The position numbers and the translations under genes were made by a program. The notes beneath the pieces were generated by a model. That model worked only from the letters and a program-made list of their open reading frames with translations, searched no databases and was not told where the DNA came from. From the NCBI GenBank assembly GCA_022376925.1, contig JAIOJX010000001.1, forward strand, positions 3,691,501 to 3,755,500: a stretch of DNA of 64,000 nt, read 5' to 3'. Positions 32,363-43,223 of this stretch are shown here, one piece after another. The first letter of the stretch is position 1. The number at the start of each line of letters is the position of its first letter. The stretch comes from Tragulus kanchil. Lineage: Eukaryota > Chordata > Mammalia > Artiodactyla > Tragulidae.

Positions 32363-32438
32363 TCTATGTTGGTCACCTCTGAAATGCTGTGTTAGGTCAG
32401 ATTTAATCCACAAGACTCAAGAATTGAAAAAGAACTGA

Positions 32439-32744
32439 GGGCTTCCCCTGGTGGTCCAGTGGGTAAGGACACCGCCTTGCAGTGCAAGGGGCGCCGGTTC
32501 CATCCCTGGCCTGGGAAGATCCCACGTGCCACAGAGCGGCTGGACTCATGTGTCCGATTACCGAGCAGGAGCTCTGGGGCGCATGCGCCCAGAGCCGGCG
32601 CTCTGCAACGATAGTGGTCACCGCGATGGGAGACCCACAGGAGCCAAAGAACAAAGACGGATGAAAATAGAGAGAAATGAAAGACCAATAGAAGTGGCCC
32701 ATCTGCTCCCCTCCCTCCCCAATAAATCTTTAAAAAAAAAAAAA
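32439..32744 (+). mobile_element. CHR-like SINE, palindromic-core variant (10 of 11)
   Basis: It starts 'agggcttcccctggtggtcc', with an intact core palindrome at about 32571-32593, 'accaatagaagtggcccatc', 'cccctccctccccaataaat' and poly-A. The 13-bp gaaaaagaactga at 32426-32438 and 32745-32757 is a perfect target-site duplication. Confidence 0.93.
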
Positions 32745-32759
32745 GAAAAAGAACTGAAA

Positions 32760-33765
32760 GGCCTTTTCAGATGACAACTGAAAACGCTTAATAGTCTCAC
32801 TTTATACTTTCATTTTTGACGAAGAGCAGCAGGAGTGGTGGAGACAACATACAATATATGTATCCTTCCTGCAGTTGCTTTGGTTATTATAATCACACAC
32901 AATGGTCTGCCTCAGAGAATCCTGCCCTTCTGCCTGAATGTTAATGTACCTTTGCTCAGGATCTTGTCTACCAGTATTTCATAATTACCAGGTGTGTGTA
33001 CTAATCCAAAACAGGGTTGCTGCTTTCTAGGGCCAGTGTCACAGGATATAATTTGTAAGGTCTCTTCCATGGCTTGGGGACGGACTAGGGCTTTGTGAAT
33101 ATACTGAATACTGGAGATGCAGAGATAAATTAAATCCATTAATTAGTTCCTTCTGGTGGGAAGGGTGAGCTTAAAGCAAACAAGTAAATGGACATGATGT
33201 CATAGAGATTTTTAGCAATAGTTGGGAGGAAAAAACTTATGTTCTCTTTCTGTTTGTACAGACTTCATCCTCTGGCTCCCAAGTCTCTAAGAGACCAAAG
33301 GTTGGTGCATATTTCTGGTGCCTTTATTTGGGGAGGAAGAGTTCTTTCTCCTATCAGGAAGCTTAGGATTGAAACCCAGTGAGTGGACCTGCAAGACACT
33401 TCCTAGAGTAGTTCTGCTTTGCTCTTGTACTAATGCTATGGAATTACCTTCAGGCTTCTCAGTTTCTAACTCGCTTTTTTAACAATGATTCTTTTTTCCA
33501 TTTCATTGCATGATCTTTCATAGTTTTGTATTTCTGTGTCCTCATCCATCTTCTCAACTCTATCAAATTCCCCTCAACATCTTTATTGAGCACCGATGCC
33601 CATTCTTGACTGGTGAAGTTCCACTAAGCCACAGAACTGAAGCCTATCCATACTTTGGTTTGACCTCACTCAGTCCCTGAACCCTAGAGCCAAGCCTGGC
33701 ATGAAGATGGGTCCTCTAACCATGTATCTCCCCTACCTCCTCCAGTCCCCAAAGCCAGTAGGGCC
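32760..33765. other. Unique sequence, nothing recognised
   Basis: No repeat signature or coding-like frame is visible. Confidence 0.45.
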
Positions 33766-33769
33766 TGGG

Positions 33770-33957
33770 ACTAAATACCAAAATTCAGGGATACTCAAGT
33801 CCCTTATATTAAGATAAAGTGGTAGAGTATAGTCAGCCTTGTGTATCCATGGCTGTGAAGCCCAAGAACATGGAGGGTCGACTGTATATTTATTGGAAAA
33901 AAATCCATGGGTAAGTGGACCCACACAGTTCAAGTTCCTGTTGTCCAAGGATCAACT
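33770..33957 (-). mobile_element. Tigger-type DNA transposon remnant, internally deleted
   Basis: 'accaaaattcagggatactc' and 'aagtcccttatatt' match the reverse of a Tigger 3' end. 'gtatccatggctgtgaagcc', 'catggagggtcgactgtata' and 'gtaagtggacccacacagtt' match the other terminus and flank. Most of the interior is missing and no transposase is present. Confidence 0.6.
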
Positions 33958-34869
33958 GAAGTCTTGTTGCCCTATTCATTGGGCCCCTCAGGCACCATAA
34001 GCCTGGCTTAAGAACTCCATTGGCTCGACTCACAGCAGCACAACTACTGTCTGCAGTCCTGCTTCCATAGTAAAACTCCTCATCTTACACACAACAGTGG
34101 TCCCACATCAGTACTTTTATTTTCTTTTTGAAACAGTCCTTTTGGAGTATTGTAAATCATAAGTCTACACTCACAAGTATGTGAACATTATGAAATATAG
34201 GAAACAAAACAACTCTAAGTCTGAATTTCAGCTTTTGAAAAGATATGAAAAATAGAATACTGTCCCTAATGAGGTTATTTTTGATCATCAACTTTCAGGA
34301 AGAATGAAAATAATAGAATGTTAAATCGTATTTGACTAAAAAGGTATTTGCTTAATCAAATGCACCTAGATCAGCCTGCTTGTCTTCAGGGCCACTGCTT
34401 GCCACAACCATCACTCCCAAGTTCCCAGCAAATACCTCCATTTGACAGGAGACTGATATTGCCCAGGATTGGGTGTGGTGTGGGTATTTGAGCTGCGCTG
34501 ATTGAACTCCTGCCAAAGTTTGTATATATATATTCCCAGAAAAGGCTATTCCAGACCCAGGACTGGTTTCGATCACTAACAGAGCTGAGATTCTTGTGGC
34601 AAGCAGGCTGTGTGCATGTGTGGGTATGGTGCAGTGAGGGTGGGGAAGACGAGGTCCTAATGGTAAGAGCATTTTGACAATTTTTTTATTATTTTAAGTA
34701 ATTAATAACTATAATGAGTCATTTTGGTTTTAGTGCCCCCTTTTTTTGCTTCCAACAGAAACAGAGATGCATCTTTCTTTTTGCTGTTTACCTTTCTCTT
34801 CCACTGAGATACTTTTAGCATCTGAATACAAATAAATGATACAAAGTACAATAAAAAGAGAGAGACTTG
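33958..34869. other. Unique sequence, nothing recognised
   Basis: No repeat signature or coding-like frame beyond a short TA run near 34525. Confidence 0.45.
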
Positions 34870-34992
34870 GGCTGGGAGTCAGGAGACCTGAGTTTTCATT
34901 TTACCCCTGTACTAACTTTCTATGAGAACTTGGGCAAGTCACTTCACCTTACTATACCTCGGCTTCCATGTATGTAAAATAAAGGCTGTTAA
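34870..34992 (+). mobile_element. MIR 5' half
   Basis: 'gctgggagtcaggagacctg', 'gagaacttgggcaagtcact' and 'tcaccttactatacctcgg' is the MIR 5'-half order. Confidence 0.82.
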
Positions 34993-35007
34993 AACTCAAT
35001 GAACCGG

Positions 35008-35225
35008 CTTCCCAGGTGGTACTAGTGGTAAAGAACCTGCTGCCAAAGCAGGAGACCTAAGAGATTTTGGTTCAATCCCTGGGTTGGGAAGATTCCCTGA
35101 AGGAGGTGATGGCAACCCAGTCCAGTATCCATGCCTGGAGAATCCCATGGACAGAGGAGCCTGGCAGGCTACAGTTCATGTGGACACACAGAGTCAGACC
35201 CAACTGAACTGACTTAGCCTGCACA
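35008..35225 (+). mobile_element. Bov-tA SINE, near full length
   Basis: 'ggcttcccaggtggtactag', 'ctgccaaagcaggagaccta', 'atccctgggttgggaagatt', 'tgcctggagaatcccatgga' and 'cacagagtcagacccaactg'. Confidence 0.92.
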
Positions 35226-35474
35226 TAACCTAACCTGACTCTTTTCTCAAAGATGATACTGCTTCAGTTTGGGGATATTCACTTTTGAGAATATGAGGCA
35301 ATATTTTTTTTAAACACCCTATGAAGCCAAGATGTCTTCAGAAACATTGTATTGATAGAACCCAATCCTGTAAAAAAAAGAAAGAAAAAAAAAGTTTCTG
35401 CCTCTATGAACTGAACTGAAGATATCATGGTTTAATTTTATTCCATCATTCCTCTTTATTTTCATTCTGTGGAG

Positions 35475-35640
35475 TTGTCTGAGAGAATGAGATCCAATGT
35501 TATCTCCTCCAAAGACCCCTCACTGACTAGACGTGTTCTCCCACTAATTCATCTGGGGCTCTTCATCATTGTTGGGTGCCCCGCCTTTCACCATGGCTAT
35601 CCTTACCACATGCATGGTAATGGACACATCGCTTTTTTAA
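35475..35640 (+). mobile_element. Probable L2 LINE fragment
   Basis: 'gttatctcctccaaagaccc' and 'ctcactgactagacgtg' followed by 'ctcccactaattcatctggg' resemble the L2 3' region ('ctcctccaggaagccttccctgac'). Diverged. Confidence 0.45.
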
Positions 35641-35924
35641 GTGCATACCACAAAGACGTATTATGCTGAGCTCAGCTGACATGAAAGACCTTGTAACTTA
35701 ACAATAGAATCATGGACTTCACTTCATCTGAGTTGTAAAACTGGCCAAGTCATTCCATACACCCACCTCAGCCCCAGTTTAACTTGGAAAATAGGGATGA
35801 TAATATGTACCTCAGATGTATTATTTTATAAATGGAGACAACATGCATAAAAACACTGCATAGTCTCTACAAACCAGCGAGAGACTGTTAGTTATCCTCA
35901 GTGAACTTTACCTCTGAGTAGGAC

Positions 35925-36005
35925 TTTTGAGATCATCTGCTGAGGTCTCACTTAATAGATGAGGAAACCAAGACCCAGAAAGGGCGAGGGACATGCATAA
36001 GATAA
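35925..36005 (+). mobile_element. MIR core fragment
   Basis: 'taatagatgaggaaaccaag' and 'acccagaaagggcgagggac' match the MIR core. Confidence 0.65.
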
Positions 36006-36314
36006 TCATCACAAGAAAGTGCCTTCAATACCGATGAGGACCACTGAATGGAGGAGACACAGTCTGGGATAAATATGGCTTTGGTCTTGCCTTCCCCAGC
36101 TGTAGTCTCTGGCAGCACCAAGGGGTGCAGGCAAGCACTGGCCGCTCTGAGAGTTTAGGTGGAATTATCACTGGAAACTCTCCCCTCACAGGACCGAGAG
36201 GGAGAAAACTCAGAGTTACGGGTAAACAAAAACTTGGTAAAGAGTTAGATTTCATAAATAAAAATACTGAAGGGATACTAGACGACTAAGAGAATCCCTT
36301 CTGCCTCAAAGCTG

Positions 36315-38507
36315 AGGTTATCCTGTGACAGATTATACCTTCAAATCCAGAGGACACAATGAACATTCTTAAAGTCTTCCTCACGCATTCAGCGTTCAGC
36401 AAACAGTGTGTTCACTGTGCTGGGTATTGTGCCAGATGCTAGGGAGGAGATAGAAGCACAAATAAATACTCAGAGTACAAGAGGGCACACAGCAAAAACT
36501 ACCCCTGAACAAAAGGGCCTATGGCAATACAAAGGAGAGAACAAGCTTTGCAGAGGAGGTGGTATTTGTCCTGGGTCTTAGACAGGTGCTCACTCAGTAG
36601 ACGAAGCAGGGACTGATCATAAGCAGTTTGCGAGTACTCTCACATTTACTCCTGTGCATTAGACTCCTTTGTTCATGGGATTCTCCAGGCAAGAATACTG
36701 GAGTGGGTTGCCATGCCCTCCTCCAGGGGATCTTCTGGACCCAGGGATCAAACCCACATCTCATGCATCACCTGCATTGGTAAGTGGATTTTTTTTAACC
36801 ACTGCACCACCTGGGAAGCCAGGTGCTTTGAGTCTCACCAATCAAAATATGACGAAATTGGGGTTGAGAGGGTAGGTAACTTCACGCAGCTAGTTCAAGT
36901 ACAAGCGGAGCCAGGTTTTGAATTTCGTTCCGTCTGATGCCAAAGCCTGTTATCTTAGCTACTATTGGAGTGTATTAGGAATTTGGTCATAGAGTTCAAA
37001 AGCACAGAAGTGTGAAAGAAACAGGATGATTTGTCCCAGAAATAAGAACTCTCCCACTGTTGGAGGAAAAAAATTGAACCTGATTCTATACTCAGTACTG
37101 AAGCAATGCATTTTTATCAAGAAAGGATGATCTGGTCAGATTGTATTTTTGTCTTTTTTTGTTATTAGCACCATTCTGGGTGCAGTGTGGAGAACAGATT
37201 ATAAAGGGGTAAGGAGAAAGTAAAGGTCCAGGCAAGAGACAGGGTTCTTTGGACTAGAGGTAGCAGCTGTAGAGACATAGAGAAAGCAACAGATTAGAGA
37301 GCCAGCTCAAAGATAGAATCAATAAGAGCTGATAATAAGCAATTTGTGGGGAAAAAGAGCTAGGATGACCCACTTTGTGGGGCCTTTAATCAGGTTATCC
37401 TGTGACAGATTATACCTTCAAATCCAGAGGACACAATGAACATTCTTAAAGTCTTCCTCACGCATTCAGCGTTCAGCAAACAGTGTGTTCACTGTGCTGG
37501 GTATTGTGCCAGATGCTAGGGAGGAGATAGAAGCACAAATAAATACTCAGAGTACAAGAGGGCACACAGCAAAACTACCCCTGAACAAAAGGGCCTATGG
37601 CAATACAAAGGAGAGAACAAGCTTTGCAGAGGAGGTGGTATTTGTCCTGGGTCTTAGACAGGTGCTCACTCAGTAGACGAAGCAGGGACTGATCATAAGC
37701 AGTTTGCGAGTACTCTCACATTTACTCCTGTGCATTAGACTCCTTTGTTCATGGGATTCTCCAGGCAAGAATACTGGAGTGGGTTGCCATGCCCTCCTCC
37801 AGGGGATCTTCTGGACCCAGGGATCAAACCCACATCTCATGCATCACCTGCATTGGTAAGTGGATTTTTTTTAACCACTGCACCACCTGGGAAGCCAGGT
37901 GCTTTGAGTCTCACCAATCAAAATATGACGAAATTGGGGTTGAGAGGGTAGGTAACTTCACGCAGCTAGTTCAAGTACAAGCGGAGCCAGGTTTTGAATT
38001 TCGTTCCGTCTGATGCCAAAGCCTGTTATCTTAGCTACTATTGGAGTGTATTAGGAATTTGGTCATAGAGTTCAAAAGCACAGAAGTGTGAAAGAAACAG
38101 GATGATTTGTCCCAGAAATAAGAACTCTCCCACTGTTGGAGGAAAAAAATTGAACCTGATTCTATACTCAGTACTGAAGCAATGCATTTTTATCAAGAAA
38201 GGATGATCTGGTCAGATTGTATTTTTGTCTTTTTTTGTTATTAGCACCATTCTGGGTGCAGTGTGGAGAACAGATTATAAAGGGGTAAGGAGAAAGTAAA
38301 GGTCCAGGCAAGAGACAGGGTTCTTTGGACTAGAGGTAGCAGCTGTAGAGACATAGAGAAAGCAACAGATTAGAGAGCCAGCTCAAAGATAGAATCAATA
38401 AGAGCTGATAATAAATTGCATGTATTTGTGGGGAAAAAAGAGGAGACTAGGATGACTCCTAGGTTTCTGGCTGAGGTGATTAGCAAAAGCAGATGCCTTT
38501 AATCAGG
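36315..38507. repeat. Tandem duplication 8 (unit 1077 bp)
   Basis: Copy A 36315-37394 and copy B 37392-38507 share 'agg' at the junction. The last ~60 bp of copy A (37336-37390) are a shortened, scrambled version of the ~100 bp at 38412-38500 in copy B. The upstream ~1 kb is almost identical (offset 1076). Confidence 0.94.
36671..36820 (-). mobile_element. Bov-tA SINE, partial (duplicate 37747-37896)
   Basis: Reverse Bov-tA lacking its 3' body end: 'gttcatgggattctccaggc', 'gtgggttgccatgccctcct', 'acccagggatcaaacccaca', then 'accactgcaccacctgggaa'. A T8 run replaces part of the tRNA head. Confidence 0.9.
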
Positions 38508-38604
38508 ATGAGAAATACAGAAACATTTGGGGGGTGAACATGCTGAGTCTGTAGGACATTTTGACAAAGTTTATCAGTAGGCAGTTGGGTACACAGGGTC
38601 ATAC

Positions 38605-38735
38605 TCCTGGGTGGGAGGGAGGTTTGGGGGAAAATGGATACATGTATATGTATGTCTGAATCCCTTTGCTGTTTACCTGAAACTATCATAACATTGTTAA
38701 TTGGCAATACCACAATACAACATTAAAAGTTTTTG
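38605..38735 (+). mobile_element. L1 3' terminus
   Basis: 'aatggatacatgtatatgta', 'tgaatccctttgctgtttac', 'tgaaactatcataacattg' and 'caatacaacattaaaagt' is the ruminant L1 3' end. Confidence 0.8.
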
Positions 38736-39033
38736 GTTTTTTTTTAAAAACACATTGGCATTTAAGAGTTAAACAGAAGAGGAACCTGCACTTACTATGG
38801 ATTTTTCCATTCCTACCTCCACACCCTATGTCAGAAGGACAGCATACATTCTGAGAGCAACAGTTGTTTAGTAAGGACCCAGTGAACATTACCACAAACT
38901 ACAGGTGAATAACTATGTGGATAATGGATTCAGGAACAGTGGGCCAGTAAAATCCCCCCACCCCACATGTCTACCCCCAGACATACTGCAAATGCTATCT
39001 ATATTGTTACCAAATCATATTTTACATTCATCT

Positions 39034-41274
39034 AATATTGTCACAATTGATGGGTCACCAGGGAAAGTTTGATGAAAACCTTGATTAAACATTTGATTTA
39101 AAAATTTCCTTCCTTGCAGAAAAAGCCTTTTGCAAAATCCAGCACACATTTATGATAAAAAAAAAAAAACCTCTTCAAAAAATGGGCATAGACAGAACCT
39201 ACCACAACATAGTGAAAGCCATATATGATAAGTCCACAGCAAACATTATTCTCAATGGTGAAAACCTGAAAGCATTCCCTCTAAGATCAGGAACAAGACA
39301 AGGGTGTCCACTCTCACCACTATAATTCAACATAGTTTTGGAAGTTCTAGCTACAGCAATTAGAGAAGAAAAAGAAATAAAAGGAATCCAGATTGGAAAA
39401 GAAGTAAAACTTGTAATGTTTGCAGACAACACAGTACTATACATAGAAAATCCTAAAAACTCTATCAGAAAATTACTAAAGCCAATCAACAAATTTAGCA
39501 AGGTAACAGAATATAAAATCAATACACAGAAATCACTTGCATTCCTATATACAAACAATGAAAAATAAAAAAAGAGAAATCAAAGAAACAATCCCATTCA
39601 CCATTGCAACAAAGAGAATAAAACACCTAGGAATAAACCTACTGAAGGAGACAAAAGAACTGTACACAGAAAATTACAAGACACTCATGAGAGAAATCAA
39701 AATGACATAAACAGATGGAAAAATGTTCCATGTTCCTGGGTTGGAAGAATCAATATCATGAAAATGACCATGCTACCAAATATAATCTACAAATTCAATG
39801 CCATCCCTATCAAATTACCAATGGCATATTTCACAGAACTAGATCAAAAAATAGCACAGTTCATATGGAAACACAAAAGACCCCAGATAGCCAAAGCAGT
39901 CTTGAGAAACAAAAAGGAAGCTGGAGGGATCAACCTTCCTAACTTTAGACTATACTACAAGGCAACAGTCATCAAGATAGTATGGTACTAGCACAAAAAC
40001 AGAAATATAGATCAATGAAACAAGATAGAGAGCCCAAAGACAAACCCACACACTTAACGCGTTCCTTAGTTTTGACAAAGGAGGTAAGAAATAAAGGGGC
40101 AAAGGCAGTCTCTTCAATAAGTGGTGCTGGGAAAACCAGACAACTACATGCAATATTGTCACAATTGATGGGTCACCAGGGAAAGTTTGATGAAAACCTT
40201 GATTAAACATTTGATTTAAAAATTTCCTTCCTTGCAGAAAAAGCCTTTTGCAAAATCCAGCACACATTTATGATAAAAAAAAAAAAACCTCTTCAAAAAA
40301 TGGGCATAGACAGAACCTACCACAACATAGTGAAAGCCATATATGATAAGTCCACAGCAAACATTATTCTCAATGGTGAAAACCTGAAAGCATTCCCTCT
40401 AAGATCAGGAACAAGACAAGGGTGTCCACTCTCACCACTATAATTCAACATAGTTTTGGAAGTTCTAGCTACAGCAATTAGAGAAGAAAAAGAAATAAAA
40501 GGAATCCAGATTGGAAAAGAAGTAAAACTTGTAATGTTTGCAGACAACACAGTACTATACATAGAAAATCCTAAAAACTCTATCAGAAAATTACTAAAGC
40601 CAATCAACAAATTTAGCAAGGTAACAGAATATAAAATCAATACACAGAAATCACTTGCATTCCTATATACAAACAATGAAAAATAAAAAAAGAGAAATCA
40701 AAGAAACAATCCCATTCACCATTGCAACAAAGAGAATAAAACACCTAGGAATAAACCTACTGAAGGAGACAAAAGAACTGTACACAGAAAATTACAAGAC
40801 ACTCATGAGAGAAATCAAAATGACATAAACAGATGGAAAAATGTTCCATGTTCCTGGGTTGGAAGAATCAATATCATGAAAATGACCATGCTACCAAATA
40901 TAATCTACAAATTCAATGCCATCCCTATCAAATTACCAATGGCATATTTCACAGAACTAGATCAAAAAATAGCACAGTTCATATGGAAACACAAAAGACC
41001 CCAGATAGCCAAAGCAGTCTTGAGAAACAAAAAGGAAGCTGGAGGGATCAACCTTCCTAACTTTAGACTATACTACAAGGCAACAGTCATCAAGATAGTA
41101 TGGTACTAGCACAAAAACAGAAATATAGATCAATGAAACAAGATAGAGAGCCCAAAGACAAACCCACACACTTAACGCGTTCCTTAGTTTTGACAAAGGA
41201 GGTAAGAATATACAATGGGGCAAAGGCAGTCTCTTCAATAAGTGGTGCTGGGAAAACCAGACAACTACATGCAA
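39034..41274. repeat. Tandem duplication 9 (unit 1118 bp)
   Basis: Copy A 39034-40151 and copy B 40152-41274 join directly. The only notable difference is near the end of copy A: 'aagaaataaagggg' at 40086 against 'aagaatatacaatgggg' at 41204. The duplication splits one L1 into two overlapping halves. Confidence 0.95.
39116..40151 (+). pseudogene. L1 ORF2 remnant with defective reverse transcriptase, copy A (copy B 40234-41274)
   Basis: This is a 5'-truncated L1 starting inside the ORF2 reverse-transcriptase domain ('gcagaaaaagccttttgcaa'). A stop codon interrupts the conserved stretch just before 'ttcaacatag' at about 39321-39330. The 76-codon frame at 39338-39568 contains F-A-D-N where active L1 RT has F-A-D-D, so a catalytic Asp is replaced by Asn. 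A further frame at 39758-39991 covers the region after the RT core ('[20 protein letters not shown]' and on). Multiple frameshifts and stops mean no functional protein. The same sequence recurs at 40234-41274 through tandem duplication 9. Confidence 0.92.
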
Positions 41275-41830
41275 AAGAATGAAGTTGGAACACTTCCTAA
41301 TACCATGCACAAAGATAAACTCAAAATGGATTAAAGACCTAACTGTAAGACCATGAAACTCTTAAAGGAAAACATAGGCAGAACACTCGATGACATAAAT
41401 TAAAGCAGGATCTTCTATGATCCGACTCCTTGAGTAATAATAAAAGAAATATAAACAAGAAAAACAAAAATAAACAAGTGGGACCTAATTAAACTTAAAA
41501 GCTTTTGCACAGCAAAAGAAACTTGAAACAAGGTGAAAAGACAGCCCTCAGAATGGGAGAAAATAATAACAAATGAAACAACATATAAAGAATTAATTTC
41601 CAAAATATACAAGCAGCTCATACAACTCAACACCAAAAAAACAAACAACCCAATCAAAAAATGGGAAAAAAAACCTAAACGGACATCTCTCCAAAGAAAA
41701 CATACACATGTCCAAAAAACACATGAAAAGATGCTCAACGTCACTTATTATTAGAGAAATGCAAATCAAAACTACAATGAGATATTACCTCACACCAGTC
41801 ACAATGGCCTTCATCAAAAAATATACACAT
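41275..41830 (+). mobile_element. L1 ORF2 C-terminal part (continuation)
   Basis: It continues the L1: 'aaactcaaaatggattaaag', 'aaagcttttgcacagcaaaa', 'caatcaaaaaatgggaaaaa', 'gagaaatgcaaatcaaaact'. It is interrupted by a SINE at 41831. Confidence 0.92.
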
Positions 41831-42143
41831 GGGCTTCCTTGGTGGTCCAGTGGGTAAGGACACTGCCTTGCAGTGCAAGGGCTGCCAGTTCGATCCCTGG
41901 CCTGGGGAGATCCCACGTGCTGCAGAGAAACTGGACTGATGTGTCCAACTACTGAGTTGGAACTCTGGAGTGCATGTGCCCAGAGCCAGTGCTCTGCAGC
42001 AACAGAGTCCACTGCGATGGGAGGCCCACACGGGCCAAAGAACAAAGATGTATGAAAATAGATAGATGAAAGACCAATAGAAGTGGCCCTCCACAAATAT
42101 ATCTATATATCTATATAGATATAGATATAGATACAGATATATA
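41831..42143 (+). mobile_element. CHR-like SINE, palindromic-core variant (11 of 11), inserted in L1
   Basis: It starts 'gggcttccttggtggtccag' and has the core 'aactctggagtgcatgtgcc'. It ends 'gaccaatagaagtggccctc'. The usual A-rich tail has turned into a (TATAGA)n-like microsatellite at 42097-42143. An imperfect 'atatacac/atatacaa' repeat marks the target site. The host L1 resumes with 'caaacaataaatgctggata'. Confidence 0.9.
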
Positions 42144-42935
42144 CAAACAATAAATGCTGGATAGGGTCTGGAGAAAAGGGAACACTCTTGCACTGTTGGT
42201 GGGAATGTAAGCTGATACGGCCACTATGGAAGACAGTATGGAGATTCCTTAAGAAACTAGGAATTGAACCACCATATGACCCAGCAACCCCACTATTAGG
42301 CATATACCCTGAGGAAATCAAAATTGAAAGAGACACATGTACCTCACTGTTCATTGCAGTACTCTTTACAATAGCTACAACACAGAAACAACCAACATGT
42401 CCATTGACAGATGAATGGATAAAGAAGCTGTGGTACATATATACAATGGAATATTTCTCAGCCATAAAGAGAAATGTATTTGCGTCAGTTCAATGAGGTG
42501 GATGAACCTAGAACCTATTATACAGAGTGAAGTAAGTCAGAAAGAGAAAGAGAAATATTGTATACTGACACATGTGTATGGAATCTAGAGAGATGGTACT
42601 GATACATGAGCATGCAGAGCAGCAATGGCGAATCAGACATAGAGAACAGACTTGTGGACATTGGCGGGAGGGAGGAGCGGGCGAGAGCTATGGCAAGAGT
42701 AACATGGAAGCTTACATTGCCATATGGAAAAGAAACAACCAGTGTGAATCTGCTATAAGACCAAGGGAACTTTCACAGGGGCTCTGCAACAGCCTGGAGG
42801 GGTGGATGGGGAGGGAGATGGGAGGGAAGTTCAAGTGGGAGGGGCCAAGTGTATACCTATGACTGAATTGGGTTTATGTATAGCAGCAAACAACAACACT
42901 CTGCAAAGGAAAAATAGAAATAAATTTTTTTTAAT
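42144..42935 (+). mobile_element. L1 3' end (continuation)
   Basis: 'gcactgttggtgggaatgta', 'catatgacccagcaacccca', 'tacaatggaatatttctcag' and 'cagcctggaggggtggatgg' lead to 'gaaataaattttttttaatg'. Ordinary L1 3' structure with broken frames. Confidence 0.92.
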
Positions 42936-43223
42936 GTCCTTCTTTCTGTTGACTCAAATGGTCTTACTGGTTTTCTCCAATATTATTTCTGTACAGTTCT
43001 GATATTCTGTCTCAACAAACTGGAAAAGAAAAGTGATTTTATCTAATGGATGTGAGGATTCATTTGCCTTCATCAACTTTCTACATTTTTGAAGTCAATA
43101 TAAATTTCTCTTTTAAAAATTACAGTTAAATTTGGAAGCACATTGAACATTCATTAATGTGGCACCATCCCCCTATTCTAAGAAACAAAAGCTCTTCCTC
43201 CAGAAAAAAAAAAAAATTAATGC

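Noticed and set aside
39116..40151. Retroviral pol-like reading frame
   Set aside because: Residue order ([23 protein letters not shown]) is L1 ORF2, with no LTRs, primer-binding site or integrase nearby.
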